Source: Actinoplanes campanulatus
Lineage (GTDB): Bacteria; Actinomycetota; Actinomycetes; Mycobacteriales; Micromonosporaceae
Assembly (NCBI RefSeq): GCF_014647795.1
Contig: NZ_BMPW01000042.1
Coordinates: forward strand, 1-39,575
Direction: 5' to 3'
Length of the DNA: 39,575 bases
Both the position numbers and the translations under genes were made by a program. The notes beneath the pieces are model-generated. The model was given only the letters and a program-made list of their open reading frames with translations, made no database searches and was not told the origin of the DNA. The number at the start of each line of letters is the position of its first letter. The stretch's first letter is position 1. Below are positions 7,625-15,571 of the stretch, piece by piece.

Positions 7625-8635
7625 ATGCGCGCCGCCGTCGTCACCGCATTCGACAAGCCGTTGGAGATCCGGGAGGTAGCCGTTCCGGAGCCGAGGCCCG
7701 GGCAGATCCGGGTACGCCTCGAGGCGAGCGGACTGTGCCACACCGACATCCACGCCGCGCGTGGGGACTGGCCGGTCAAGCCGGCGCTGCCATTCACCCC
7801 CGGCCACGAGGGCGTCGGCGTCGTCGACAAGGCGGGCGAGGGAGTGGCCGTCCCGGCGGCCGGCGAACGGGTAGCGATCCCGTGGCTGGGTCACGCCTGC
7901 GGGACCTGCGAATACTGCGTCACCGGCTGGGAGACGCTCTGCGAGGCGCAACTGAACACCGGGTACGCAATCGACGGCGGGCACGCCGAGTACCTGGTCG
8001 CCGACGCGAAGTACGTGGTGCGGGTCCCCGACGGCATCAGTCCGGCCGAGGCTGCGCCGCTGACCTGCGCCGGGGTCACCACGTACAAGGCGGTCAAGGT
8101 GGGCGGGGTGACGCCGGGCAACCGGGTGGCGATCTTCGGGATCGGCGGGCTGGGACATCTGGCGCAGCAGTACGCGCAGATCTTCGGTGGCGAGACCATC
8201 GGCGTGGACGTCACCGAGGAGAAGCTGGAACTGTCCCGGCGGCTGGGCGCCGCGCACGTGGTCAACGCGGCGAAGACGGATCCGGTCGCGGCGATCGAGG
8301 CTCTCGGCGGCGCCGACGTGGCCGTGGTCCTGGCCGCCGACCCGCGGGTCATCGAGCAGGCGCACGCGTCGCTGCGGCGTGGCGGACGGCTGATCCTGGT
8401 GTCGCTGCCGAAGGACAACGCGATCTCGCTGCCGGTCTTCCAGACCGTGCTCAAGGGCATCCGGGTGATCGGCTCGATCGTCGGCACCCGCGCCGACCTG
8501 GCCGAGGTGTTCCGGCTGCACGCGGCCGGGCGCACCGAGGTGCTCTACGAGACGCGCACGCTCGGCGCCATCAACGACTCCATCGAGGACGTGCTGGACA
8601 GCCGGGTCCCGGCGCGCCTGGTGCTGATTCCCTGA
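7625..8635 (+). CDS. adhP: Zinc-dependent alcohol dehydrogenase (AdhP type)
   Basis: 336 residues, the normal length. Catalytic zinc ligands are in SGLCHTDIH (Cys near 38) and PGHEGVG (His/Glu near 60). The structural-zinc lobe has four cysteines in ACGTCEYCVTGWETLC. The Rossmann fold carries GIGGLGHLAQQYA, followed by an acidic residue (VDV) that suggests NAD preference. It oxidises alcohols or reduces aldehydes in the cytosol and may help redox balance under low oxygen. The start follows GAGAGGAG at 7613-7620. No convincing box lies upstream. A 17-bp hairpin terminates it. Confidence 0.9.
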   Translation: MRAAVVTAFDKPLEIREVAVPEPRPGQIRVRLEASGLCHTDIHAARGDWPVKPALPFTPGHEGVGVVDKAGEGVAVPAAGERVAIPWLGHACGTCEYCVTGWETLCEAQLNTGYAIDGGHAEYLVADAKYVVRVPDGISPAEAAPLTCAGVTTYKAVKVGGVTPGNRVAIFGIGGLGHLAQQYAQIFGGETIGVDVTEEKLELSRRLGAAHVVNAAKTDPVAAIEALGGADVAVVLAADPRVIEQAHASLRRGGRLILVSLPKDNAISLPVFQTVLKGIRVIGSIVGTRADLAEVFRLHAAGRTEVLYETRTLGAINDSIEDVLDSRVPARLVLIP

Positions 8636-8645
8636 GCGGGGTGCG

Positions 8646-8684
8646 GCCGCCCGGCGGCCGGGGAGTTCCCGGCCGCCGGGCGGC
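8646..8684. terminator. 17-bp hairpin between convergent genes
   Basis: Positions 8646-8662 pair perfectly with 8668-8684 around a 5-base loop (GAGTT), just after the alcohol dehydrogenase stop and before the DUF305 stop at 8690. It probably serves both genes. Confidence 0.8.
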
Positions 8685-8689
8685 GTCTT

Positions 8690-9280
8690 CTACTCCGCCA
8701 GCAGGGCCCGCATCTCGGCGATCTCCGCCCGCTGGTCGGTGACGATGGCGGCGGCCAGCGCCTTCGCCTCCGGGTTGGCGCCCTTCGCCGACGCCTCCCC
8801 GGCCATCGTGATCGCGCCCTCGTGGTGGGCGATCATCAGGGTGAGGAACCGCTCGTCGAACGCGGCGCCCTTGGCGGCGGCCAGCGCCGTCATGTCCGCG
8901 TCGGACATCATGCCCGGCATCGTCTCGTGGCCGGAGTCGTGGCCGGCCTCGGGCACCGCCGCGCCCCAGGCGCCGAGCCAGCCGGTCATCGTGCTGATCT
9001 CCGGGGCCTGGGCCGCCTCGATGGCCGCGGCCAGCTTCTTCACCTCGGCGGACGCGGCCCGTTCGGGAGCCAGGACGGCCATCTCCACCGCCTGCCGGTG
9101 GTGCACAACCATGTGCTGGGCGAACGCCACGTCGGCGTCGGCGAACACCGCCCCGGCCGACGGGCTCGCCACCGGGGTGGCGGCGCCGTGACTGGACGAG
9201 CCGTGGTCGCCGCCGCAGGCGGCGAGGGTAATCAGGGCGACGGCGGCGGCGGTGAACAGCGGCATCGTACGGGTGGTCAT
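8690..9280 (-). CDS. DUF305 lipoprotein, His/Met-rich
   Basis: 196 residues from the ATG at 9280. The signal sequence ends in a lipobox, ALITLAACGG, so the mature protein should be anchored outside the membrane through Cys. Two DUF305 halves follow: AQHMVVHHRQAVEMA and later LTLMIAHHEGAITMA, each with an HH pair typical of the ferritin-like DUF305 family, separated by a Met/His-rich linker (GHETMPGMM). The family is linked to metal, often copper, stress, but its reaction is unknown. It follows the DUF6153 gene by about 55 bases on the same strand. Confidence 0.88.
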   Translation of the reverse strand: MTTRTMPLFTAAAVALITLAACGGDHGSSSHGAATPVASPSAGAVFADADVAFAQHMVVHHRQAVEMAVLAPERAASAEVKKLAAAIEAAQAPEISTMTGWLGAWGAAVPEAGHDSGHETMPGMMSDADMTALAAAKGAAFDERFLTLMIAHHEGAITMAGEASAKGANPEAKALAAAIVTDQRAEIAEMRALLAE

Positions 9281-9335
9281 GGTGGAACCTCTCTCAGTCA
9301 TTGCTGCGAACATGGGCGGGAGTGGGGCGGGCCCG

Positions 9336-9719
9336 CTATAAACGCAGCACCGAGATCGAAGCCACCCTCAACCCGACGGGACGGCGAGGCGGCGCCCGGG
9401 AGGCCGCCGATCGGGCCGGGGCAGCGCCCGGGCGCGGATCCGGCCCGGCAGTCCACAGCCGCGGCGGTCGGCCGAGCAACAGCACGAGCACGCCCAGCGC
9501 GGTCAGCACCGCCAGGCAGACGCTCCACGTCACCGAGGGATCCGGGCCGGGAGCGGACTCGTCGTGGTGCCCGCCGCCGGCAATCGCCGCCATCACGTGA
9601 CCGGGGTCGTGAGTGTGTCGGTGGCCCAGCGTGTGCATGGTGGCCAGGCCGAGCACCGTGCAGGCCATCAGGACCAGCCGCACGAGACGGAGTCTGATCC
9701 GGTCGGAGGGCTGCTGCAC
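9336..9719 (-). CDS. DUF6153-like membrane protein
   Basis: About 127 residues from a GTG at 9719 (an in-frame start at 9767 would add 16 residues; no strong ribosome binding site decides between them). A first helix reads LVLMACTVLGLATMHTLGH, followed by a His-rich loop (HRHTHDPGHVM, GGGHHDE), a second helix TWSVCLAVLTALGVLVLLLG and a proline/arginine-rich tail ending RVASISVLRL. This two-helix, histidine-loop plan fits DUF6153 proteins, often found next to DUF305 genes as here. Histidines suggest metal binding outside the membrane; function unknown. Confidence 0.65.
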   Translation of the reverse strand: MQQPSDRIRLRLVRLVLMACTVLGLATMHTLGHRHTHDPGHVMAAIAGGGHHDESAPGPDPSVTWSVCLAVLTALGVLVLLLGRPPRLWTAGPDPRPGAAPARSAASRAPPRRPVGLRVASISVLRL

Positions 9720-9809
9720 GCGGCAACGATACCCAGCCTCGGGCCGCCGGGACCACGGCGTGCCCATGGCCCACGGGTGGCGCTGATCGGCGCCGGGCTG
9801 GTCGGGTGA

Positions 9810-11003
9810 TCACACCTGTCCGCGGTGGACCGACGTCCCGGGCGCGGGGTCCTGCCGGCGCAGCGCCACCCCGTTGTCGGACATCGACTGGCAGACGATC
9901 GGCGCGGTGTCCGCGTACAGCGTCCGGTACTGGTCCAGGACCCGGTCCAGCAGCGGGTAGAGCAGGCGTTCCTCGGCCAGGTTGGCCTGGTGCACGTAGT
10001 ACGGGCGAGGGTCGTTGGCCTGCATCCGGGCGAGGATCGCGCGAGCCTCGGCCGGCACGACCGCGTCGGTCCAGCCGGTGACCGGGTCGAGTGGAGCGCG
10101 GCAGGCGGACGGGCCCCCGGTGCACCGGGCAGCGTTGAGGACGTTGTACTCGTCGACCTCCTCGGCGGCCGTGCCGACGTTGAAGAACAGCTCGATCGGG
10201 TAGCGGGGGACGGTCCAGGCGGCGCCGACGCGCTCCGGCTCCGGTATCCGCGAGGCGTCGGCGGCCAGCCAGCGGACCTTGGCGTCCTCGATGGCGCCGG
10301 CCAGGTTCGGGTTGTCGGCCGGCTGTCGGGGCGGGTTGCGCAGCCCAGAGTGCTCGCCGGTGACCAGTTCCGTGGTTCGCAGGTCGAGCCCGTTGTCGCG
10401 GCCCCAGGCAATGTTGCGGGTGATCTCGTCGCCGATCAGGCCGGCGCCGGCCCAGACGGTCTCGGCGCCGTCGGTGCGGTATCGCCACGGCGTGACCGCG
10501 AGGTCCTGAACGCAGCCGAGGTACTGATGGCTGTAGGTGTGGTTGACCTACCGGAACCGGCCGGCGGCGGCCAGCAGCGCCTCGGTGAGCTCGTCGCGCC
10601 CGCCGGCGGCCCGTGCCGCCTCCACGCCGCCGGAGCCGTTGAACACCAGATCCAGGGTGAACCCGGTCGCGGCCTGCCAGCGCGCCGCGTACGCGACGTC
10701 GGCGGGAGTCATCCGGATCTCGGCGGTCTCCTGGACACCGGTGCAGTCCTCGCCCGGGGTGCAGTCGCCCGTGACGCTCCACCGGCGGTCGCCGAGCAAC
10801 ACGTCGTCGACGTGGACCGACAGGTAGTTGCGGCGGTAGCCCAGGTGCACCCCACGGGTCGCCCAGTCCACGATTCCCGGCGCGAGCAGTCGGAACTGCT
10901 GCTGGGCGGCGTTGAAGGCGAAGGTCAGGAAGAGTTCCTCGCGGCCGTCGGCGGTCCGGTACGTTCCGGCCAGCACGCCCCGGACGCCACCGCCGAAACT
11001 CAC
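9810..11003 (-). pseudogene. Secreted deacetylase-like protein, 5'-truncated with in-frame TAG
   Basis: One continuous frame runs from 11003 to 9810 with a single interruption, a TAG at 10548-10550. Before it: HLGYRRNYLSVHVDDVLLG (an Asp pair in metal-ligand position), a Cys-containing segment DCTPGEDC and RMTPADVAYAARWQ. Directly after the TAG: VNHTYSHQYLGC (H-x3-H), then LVTGEHSGL, TVPRYPIELFFNVGT and a C-terminal helical part. The order HVDD, NHTYSH, TGEHSGL resembles NodB-fold deacetylase-like secreted proteins related to Agd3 (CE18). No signal peptide is present and a stop lies shortly upstream, so the 5' end is gone. A TGG-to-TAG change would explain the stop (FR-W-VNHTYSH). Confidence 0.65.
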
Positions 11004-11185
11004 CCGCAGGCTATGAGCGACGCATGTCGATCAGTAACGGTCTGAAGTCAGGGCTGCCCGGCCCGTATCGGCGTGACCTTCGGCCGTGGTGGCCGAAAGG
11101 GATCAGGTGGGTGCCGTCGACACCCCGAACCGCTCCCGAGGTGGAACGTGGCCGTCACGCTGGACGCCGCCCCCTCGCGCGGTAC

Positions 11186-11228
11186 AGGGCCGGAGGGCCC
11201 GTCCCGCGCTGTCGGGCCGTGCGGCCCT
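11186..11228 (+). promoter_or_regulatory. Two tandem DosR-like boxes before the metal ATPase
   Basis: AGGGCCGGAGGGCCC (11186-11200, reverse orientation) and GGGCCGTGCGGCCCT (11214-11228) both fit the box with C in place of A in one arm. The second ends 46 bases before the chosen ATG at 11275. A weaker copy (GTGACCTTCGGCCGT) lies at 11074-11088. Confidence 0.5.
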
Positions 11229-11274
11229 GCCGTCCCGGCCGACCTCCCTCGAGGGTGGAACCGGGGAGGACATG

Positions 11275-13647
11275 ATGCGACGGTGGTGGCGGCAACGGGA
11301 ACAGGCGCTGTCCCTCACAACGACGGTGCTACTGGCGGCCGGTCTGGCGCTGTCCGGGGGCGGCCGGGACGAGGCAGCCGCCCTGGCCTGGCTGACCGCC
11401 ACCCTGCTCGGGCTCGGCTGGTCGACCGCGACCCTGGTGGCCGCGGCCCGCCGGCGGGAGGCGAGCGTGGACGTCATCGCCTGGCTGGCGCTGGCCGGCT
11501 CGCTGTGGATCGGTGAGCCGCTGGCCGGCGCGGTGATCGCGGTCATGCTGGCCGGCGGCGCTCTGCTGGAGTCCCGCGCCGAGGCGCGGGCCCGCCACGA
11601 TTTGAGCGTCCTGGCCAACCGGGCGCCGCGGACCGCACGGCGGGACACCGTGACCGGGCCGGTCGAGATGCCGGTGGATGAGGTGACACCCGGTGACCAT
11701 CTCGTGGTCGGCGCCGGAGAAGTCGTGCCGGTGGACGGTCGGCTGCTCGATCGCGGAGTGCTCGACGAGTCCGCGCTGACCGGGGAGCCCGCGCCGGTGG
11801 AGCATCGGGCCGGCGAGGACGTCCGCAGCGGGACGGTGAACGCCGGCCAGCCGTTCCGGATGACCGCCACCGCGACCGCCGAGGCCTCGACCTACGCCGG
11901 AGTGGTCCGCCTGGTCGAGCAGGCCCGGGCGCAGAGCGCGCCGTTCGTGCGTTTCGCCGACCGGGCCGCGGTCGCCTTCGTACCGGTGACCCTGCTTCTG
12001 GCGGGAATCGCCTGGGCGCTCTCCGGCGACCCGGTTCGGGCCGTCGCCGTACTGGTCGTCGCGACGCCGTGCCCCCTGCTGCTGGCCGCGCCCATCGCGA
12101 TCATCTCGGGCATCTCCCGGATGGCCCGCGGCGGTGTCGTGGTCAAGGGCGGCGCGGCCCTGGAACGGCTGGCCGCCGGGCGGGTCCTGCTGTTCGACAA
12201 GACCGGCACGCTGACCGCCGGACGGCCGGTGCTCACGGAGGTGATCACGCCGGTCGGCGGCCCACTGTCCGCCGCCGAGGTGCTGCGCCTGGCCGCCGGC
12301 CTCGAACAGAGCTCGGCCCACCTGCTCGCCGGCGCCATCGTGGCCGCCGCCCGCGACCGCGGCCTGCGGCCCGCGGCCCCCGAGCAGGTCAGGGAACGGC
12401 ACGGCCACGGCATCGAGGGCGTCGTCGACGGCCGCCGGGTGCATCTCGGCAAGGCCTCCGACACAGTACGCGGCCCGCTGCCAGCGTGGATGCGGCATGC
12501 CCGCCGGCGCGCCGACCTCGACGGCTCGCTGACCGTGTTCGCCGCGGTCGACGGCGAGCCGGCCGGTGTGCTGCTGTTGGAGGATCCGGTTCGCCCGCAG
12601 GCACCCCGGATGGTACGGGCGCTGCGCACCGCCGGCATCGGCCGCGTCGTGCTGGTCACCGGCGACCACGCCGACCCGGCCGAGACCGTCGGCCGGGTGG
12701 TCGGGGTCGACGCCGTGCACGCCGGCTGCGACCCGGCCGACAAACTGCGGGTGGTCCGCGCCGAGCAGGCGACAGCGCCGACGATCATGGTCGGGGACGG
12801 CATCAACGACGCGCCAGCCCTCGCCGCCGCCGGGGTCGGCGTCGCCCTCGCCGCCCGTGGAGCGACCGCCAGTTCGGAGGCCGCCGACGTGGTTCTCGTC
12901 GTGGACCGCATCGACGCGCTCGCCGACGCCGTCCTCACCGCCCGGCGCTGCCGCCGCATCGCCGTCCTGGCCGTCGCCGTCGGCATGGGCCTGTCGGTGG
13001 CGGCGATGCTGGTCGCGGCCGCCGGGCTCCTGTCCCCGGTGGCCGGGGCGCTGATGCAGGAGGGCATCGACGTCGGGGCGATCGCCATCGCGCTGACCGC
13101 CCTCGTCCCGGGCCGGCGGCACACCGTGCGGCTGCGGCCCGCCGACGTCGACACCCTCCGCGGCCTGTACGCCGAACATCAGGAGATGCGCCCCGTCGTC
13201 GAGCGGGTGCGGGTCGTCGCCGACGGGCTCGACGTTCCCCCGTACGACCTGGACCCGGTGCGGGATCTGCTGGGCGACCTGCGGGACCGGCTGCTGGCCC
13301 ACGAGCGGGCCGAGGAGGCGGAACTGCTGCCGATCATGGCACGGGCGCTCGGCGGGGTGGAGGCGACCAGCGGGCTGAGCCGTACCCACGCCGAGATCGA
13401 ACATCAGGTGGGGCGGCTCGACCGTACCGTCCGGGATCTGTCGCGGCAGGCCGACGCCGAGGACGTCACCGACGTGCGGCGGCTGCTCTACGGCCTGTAC
13501 GCGATCCTGCGCCTGCACAACGACCAGGAGGAGGAGGGCGCGTTCAGCCTCGTGCCGCCGCTGGTCTCCACGCCGTCTCCACATCGGTTCCATTCCGCCG
13601 CCACGACGGTGAGCCACTGTGAGGAGGAGAGGAAGGAGGAGTCATGA
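11275..13647 (+). CDS. P1B-5 type metal ATPase with C-terminal hemerythrin domain
   Basis: About 790 residues. P-type core: actuator loop DESALTGEPAP (164-174), membrane metal site TPCPLL (264-269), phosphorylation motif DKTGT (309-313), hinge GDGINDAP (507-514). The transmembrane TPCP motif plus MQEGIDVGAI (594-603) mark the P1B-5 group, linked to iron and nickel export. No N-terminal heavy-metal domain exists. After about residue 625 a hemerythrin domain begins (LYAEHQEMRPVV, LLAHERAEEAELLP, RTHAEIEHQV, RLHNDQEEEGAF), with His and Glu placed for a di-iron site, also a known P1B-5 feature. Two ATGs are adjacent; GGGGAGG at 11263-11269 is best spaced for the second. Its stop overlaps the DUF2202 start (ATGA). 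Confidence 0.9.
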   Translation: MRRWWRQREQALSLTTTVLLAAGLALSGGGRDEAAALAWLTATLLGLGWSTATLVAAARRREASVDVIAWLALAGSLWIGEPLAGAVIAVMLAGGALLESRAEARARHDLSVLANRAPRTARRDTVTGPVEMPVDEVTPGDHLVVGAGEVVPVDGRLLDRGVLDESALTGEPAPVEHRAGEDVRSGTVNAGQPFRMTATATAEASTYAGVVRLVEQARAQSAPFVRFADRAAVAFVPVTLLLAGIAWALSGDPVRAVAVLVVATPCPLLLAAPIAIISGISRMARGGVVVKGGAALERLAAGRVLLFDKTGTLTAGRPVLTEVITPVGGPLSAAEVLRLAAGLEQSSAHLLAGAIVAAARDRGLRPAAPEQVRERHGHGIEGVVDGRRVHLGKASDTVRGPLPAWMRHARRRADLDGSLTVFAAVDGEPAGVLLLEDPVRPQAPRMVRALRTAGIGRVVLVTGDHADPAETVGRVVGVDAVHAGCDPADKLRVVRAEQATAPTIMVGDGINDAPALAAAGVGVALAARGATASSEAADVVLVVDRIDALADAVLTARRCRRIAVLAVAVGMGLSVAAMLVAAAGLLSPVAGALMQEGIDVGAIAIALTALVPGRRHTVRLRPADVDTLRGLYAEHQEMRPVVERVRVVADGLDVPPYDLDPVRDLLGDLRDRLLAHERAEEAELLPIMARALGGVEATSGLSRTHAEIEHQVGRLDRTVRDLSRQADAEDVTDVRRLLYGLYAILRLHNDQEEEGAFSLVPPLVSTPSPHRFHSAATTVSHCEEERKEES

Positions 13648-14294
13648 AAACCATCACCCGCCGCGCGGCCACCGTGGTAACGGCCGGCGCGCTCACGCTG
13701 GGTGGCCCGACGGTGGCGGCCCCCGCGCTCGCCGGCCACGGCCCGTTCGGGGGTTTCGCCCCGACCGGAACCGCAACCGCGGACCGCGGACCCGGGTACG
13801 GCATGGGCATGGGCTACGGCGCCTGCCCCGGTTCATCACTCACCGCCGAGCAGGGCACTCTGGACGACGCGCAGAAGGCGGCGCTGACGGCGCTGGCGCA
13901 GAAGGAGAAGCTCGCCCACGACCTGTACGCGGCCTTCGCCGCCCGCTACGACGCCCCGATCTTCGACCACATCGCCATGGCCGAGACCCACCACCTGGAC
14001 GCCGTCCGCACGCTGCTGCGGCGCTACGGCGTCACCGACCCGACCGCGGATCAGAAGGCCGGCACGTTCACCGACCCCGCTGTCCAGGCCGACCACGACA
14101 AGCTGCTCGCCGAGGGTGGGAAGAGCCTGTCCGCCGCACTCGCCGCCGCCCAACAGTCCGAACGCGACGACATCGCCGCGCTGCGGTCCGCACTCGACGG
14201 CCTGTCCGCCCCGGACGCCGAGCAGGTCTACACCCGCCTGCTGACCGCCTCGGAGCGGCATCTGGCCGCCTTCACCCGCTGGTCGACCCGGTGA
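13644..14294 (+). CDS. DUF2202 ferritin-like secreted protein
   Basis: 216 residues. A signal peptide (MKTITRRAATVVTAGALTLG, cleaved after APALA) precedes a Gly/Met/Tyr-rich stretch GYGMGMGYGACPG and a four-helix domain: QKEKLAHDLYAAFAA, FDHIAMAETHHLDAV, HDKLLAEGGKSL and LLTASERHLAAF. The E, E-x2-H pattern matches the ferritin-like DUF2202 family, which probably binds metal outside the membrane. The ATG overlaps the ATPase stop and is preceded by a very purine-rich ribosome binding site, so both proteins are made together. A partner role in periplasm-side iron or copper handling is inferred. Confidence 0.85.
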   Translation: MKTITRRAATVVTAGALTLGGPTVAAPALAGHGPFGGFAPTGTATADRGPGYGMGMGYGACPGSSLTAEQGTLDDAQKAALTALAQKEKLAHDLYAAFAARYDAPIFDHIAMAETHHLDAVRTLLRRYGVTDPTADQKAGTFTDPAVQADHDKLLAEGGKSLSAALAAAQQSERDDIAALRSALDGLSAPDAEQVYTRLLTASERHLAAFTRWSTR

Positions 14295-14320
14295 CCGCCG
14301 CCGGGTGGTCGGCCCGGACA

Positions 14321-14335
14321 GGGACATTCGGCCCT
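14321..14335 (+). promoter_or_regulatory. DosR-like box before the PNPOx-like gene
   Basis: GGGACATTCGGCCCT, extended by GTCC, is a near-consensus copy ending 52 bases before the ATG at 14388. It lies in the 93-base gap after the DUF2202 gene, so the flavoprotein and two-component genes may have their own promoter. Confidence 0.6.
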
Positions 14336-14387
14336 GTCCGGGGCCGCCCGGCGGCCGTTGGCTGGAGGTGGAGAAGGAGGTGTCCCG

Positions 14388-14861
14388 ATGTCGCGCTCCA
14401 TCGTGACCGCGGGTGACGTCTGGGCGGCGGTGTCCAAGGCGTCGTTCGCCGTGCTCAGCCATGTGACCCCGGGCGGCGCGCCGCGTTCCAGCGGGGTTCT
14501 CTACGCCGTCGACGGCGACCGCATGTACGTGGTCGTCGCCGAGAACAGCTGGAAGGCCCGGCACATCCGTGAGGAGGGCATGATCGCGGTGACCGTGCCC
14601 GTGCGCCGGGGCGGCCTACTGTCGCTGGTCGCCCCGATCCCGCCGGCGACCATAAGCTTCCCGGCCATCGCCACCGTGCATCCGCCGGAGCACGCGGAGC
14701 GCGTACCCCGGCTGGCCCGTCTGATGCCGCCGGAGCGTCGCTCCGGGTGCGTGGTGCTGGAGATCCGCCCGGCCGGCCCCTATGTGACGTACGGCCTGGG
14801 CGTGCCGCTGCCGGCGATGCGCGACACCCAACGGTCCCGGGCCCGGGTGCCGTTGCGCTGA
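14388..14861 (+). CDS. Pyridoxamine 5'-phosphate oxidase-like flavoprotein
   Basis: 157 residues, one split-barrel FMN-binding domain: AVSKASFAVLSHVTPGGAPRSS (the substrate/cofactor strand pair), GVLYAVDGDRMYVVVAENSWKARHIREE (typical W-K-x2-x-I helix) and VVLEIRPAGPYVTYGLG at the C-terminus. Members reduce flavins, F420-linked substrates or haem products rather than make PLP; several are hypoxia-induced in mycobacteria. The start follows AAGGAGGTG at 14374-14382. The response-regulator gene follows 20 bases downstream with its own strong ribosome binding site. Confidence 0.8.
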   Translation: MSRSIVTAGDVWAAVSKASFAVLSHVTPGGAPRSSGVLYAVDGDRMYVVVAENSWKARHIREEGMIAVTVPVRRGGLLSLVAPIPPATISFPAIATVHPPEHAERVPRLARLMPPERRSGCVVLEIRPAGPYVTYGLGVPLPAMRDTQRSRARVPLR

Positions 14862-14881
14862 CCGGGAAGGAGGTACCGGCC

Positions 14882-15571
14882 GTGCCGGGCGCCGTGCTCG
14901 TCGTGGAGGACGACCGGGAGTTGCGTGAGCTGCTACGCCGCTACCTGGAGCGGGCCGGGCACGCGGTGCACACCACCGGGTCCGGCGCCGAGGCTATCGG
15001 GCTGCTCGCCCGGGGTGGGGTGGACCTGGTGGTCCTCGACCTGGGGCTGCCCGACGTGGACGGCGCCGAGGTGCTGGGCGCGGCCCGCGACGGCCGGGAA
15101 ATCCCGGTCGTGGTGCTCACCGCCCGCAGCGCCGTCGAGGACCGGATCGACGGGCTGCGGCGCGGCGCCGACGACTACGTGACGAAACCCTTCTCCCCCA
15201 CCGAGCTGGTGCTGCGGGTCGACGCCGTGCTGCATCGGACCCACCGGCGCGACACCACCACCGAGATCACCTTCGGCGGCGGCCGACTGCGCCTGGACGA
15301 GGCCCGCCGCCTGGCCGGCCTCGACGGCGTCCCGCTGGAGCTGACCCCCACCGAGTGGGGTGTGCTGACCGCGCTCGCCTCGGCGCCGGGCCGCGTCTAC
15401 TCCCGCTACGAGCTGATAAACCGCATTCACGGGTACGAGTTCCCCGGCTACGAACGCACCATCGACTCACACGTGAAGAACCTGCGCCGCAAGCTGGGCG
15501 CCGGGGCGGCCGGGCTGGTCGAGACCGTACTCGGCGTCGGCTACCGGCTGGGGTGGCCCCGTGACCACTGA
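14882..15571 (+). CDS. OmpR/PhoB-family response regulator
   Basis: 229 residues. The receiver domain has the acidic pair VVEDD (7-11), phosphoacceptor Asp53 in VVLDLGLPD, the Thr in VVLTARS and the Lys in YVTKPFSP. A winged-helix DNA-binding domain follows (LELTPTEWGVLTALA, RVYSRYELINRIHG, TIDSHVKNLRRKLG, GVGYRLGW). The GTG start is supported by AAGGAGGT at 14867-14874 with 7-base spacing. The last 11 bases overlap the histidine kinase gene, so the two form a two-component pair. Targets are not evident; the neighbouring metal ATPase and DUF2202 genes are the natural candidates. Confidence 0.92.
   Translation: MPGAVLVVEDDRELRELLRRYLERAGHAVHTTGSGAEAIGLLARGGVDLVVLDLGLPDVDGAEVLGAARDGREIPVVVLTARSAVEDRIDGLRRGADDYVTKPFSPTELVLRVDAVLHRTHRRDTTTEITFGGGRLRLDEARRLAGLDGVPLELTPTEWGVLTALASAPGRVYSRYELINRIHGYEFPGYERTIDSHVKNLRRKLGAGAAGLVETVLGVGYRLGWPRDH

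Noticed and set aside
10548-10550. TAG read as a recoded amino acid such as pyrrolysine
   Set aside because: No supporting machinery or downstream element is visible, and the gene is also truncated at its 5' end. A nonsense mutation is simpler.
11329-13617. A 762-codon reverse open frame over the metal ATPase
   Set aside because: Antisense shadow; no motif, and the forward frame has every P-type signature.
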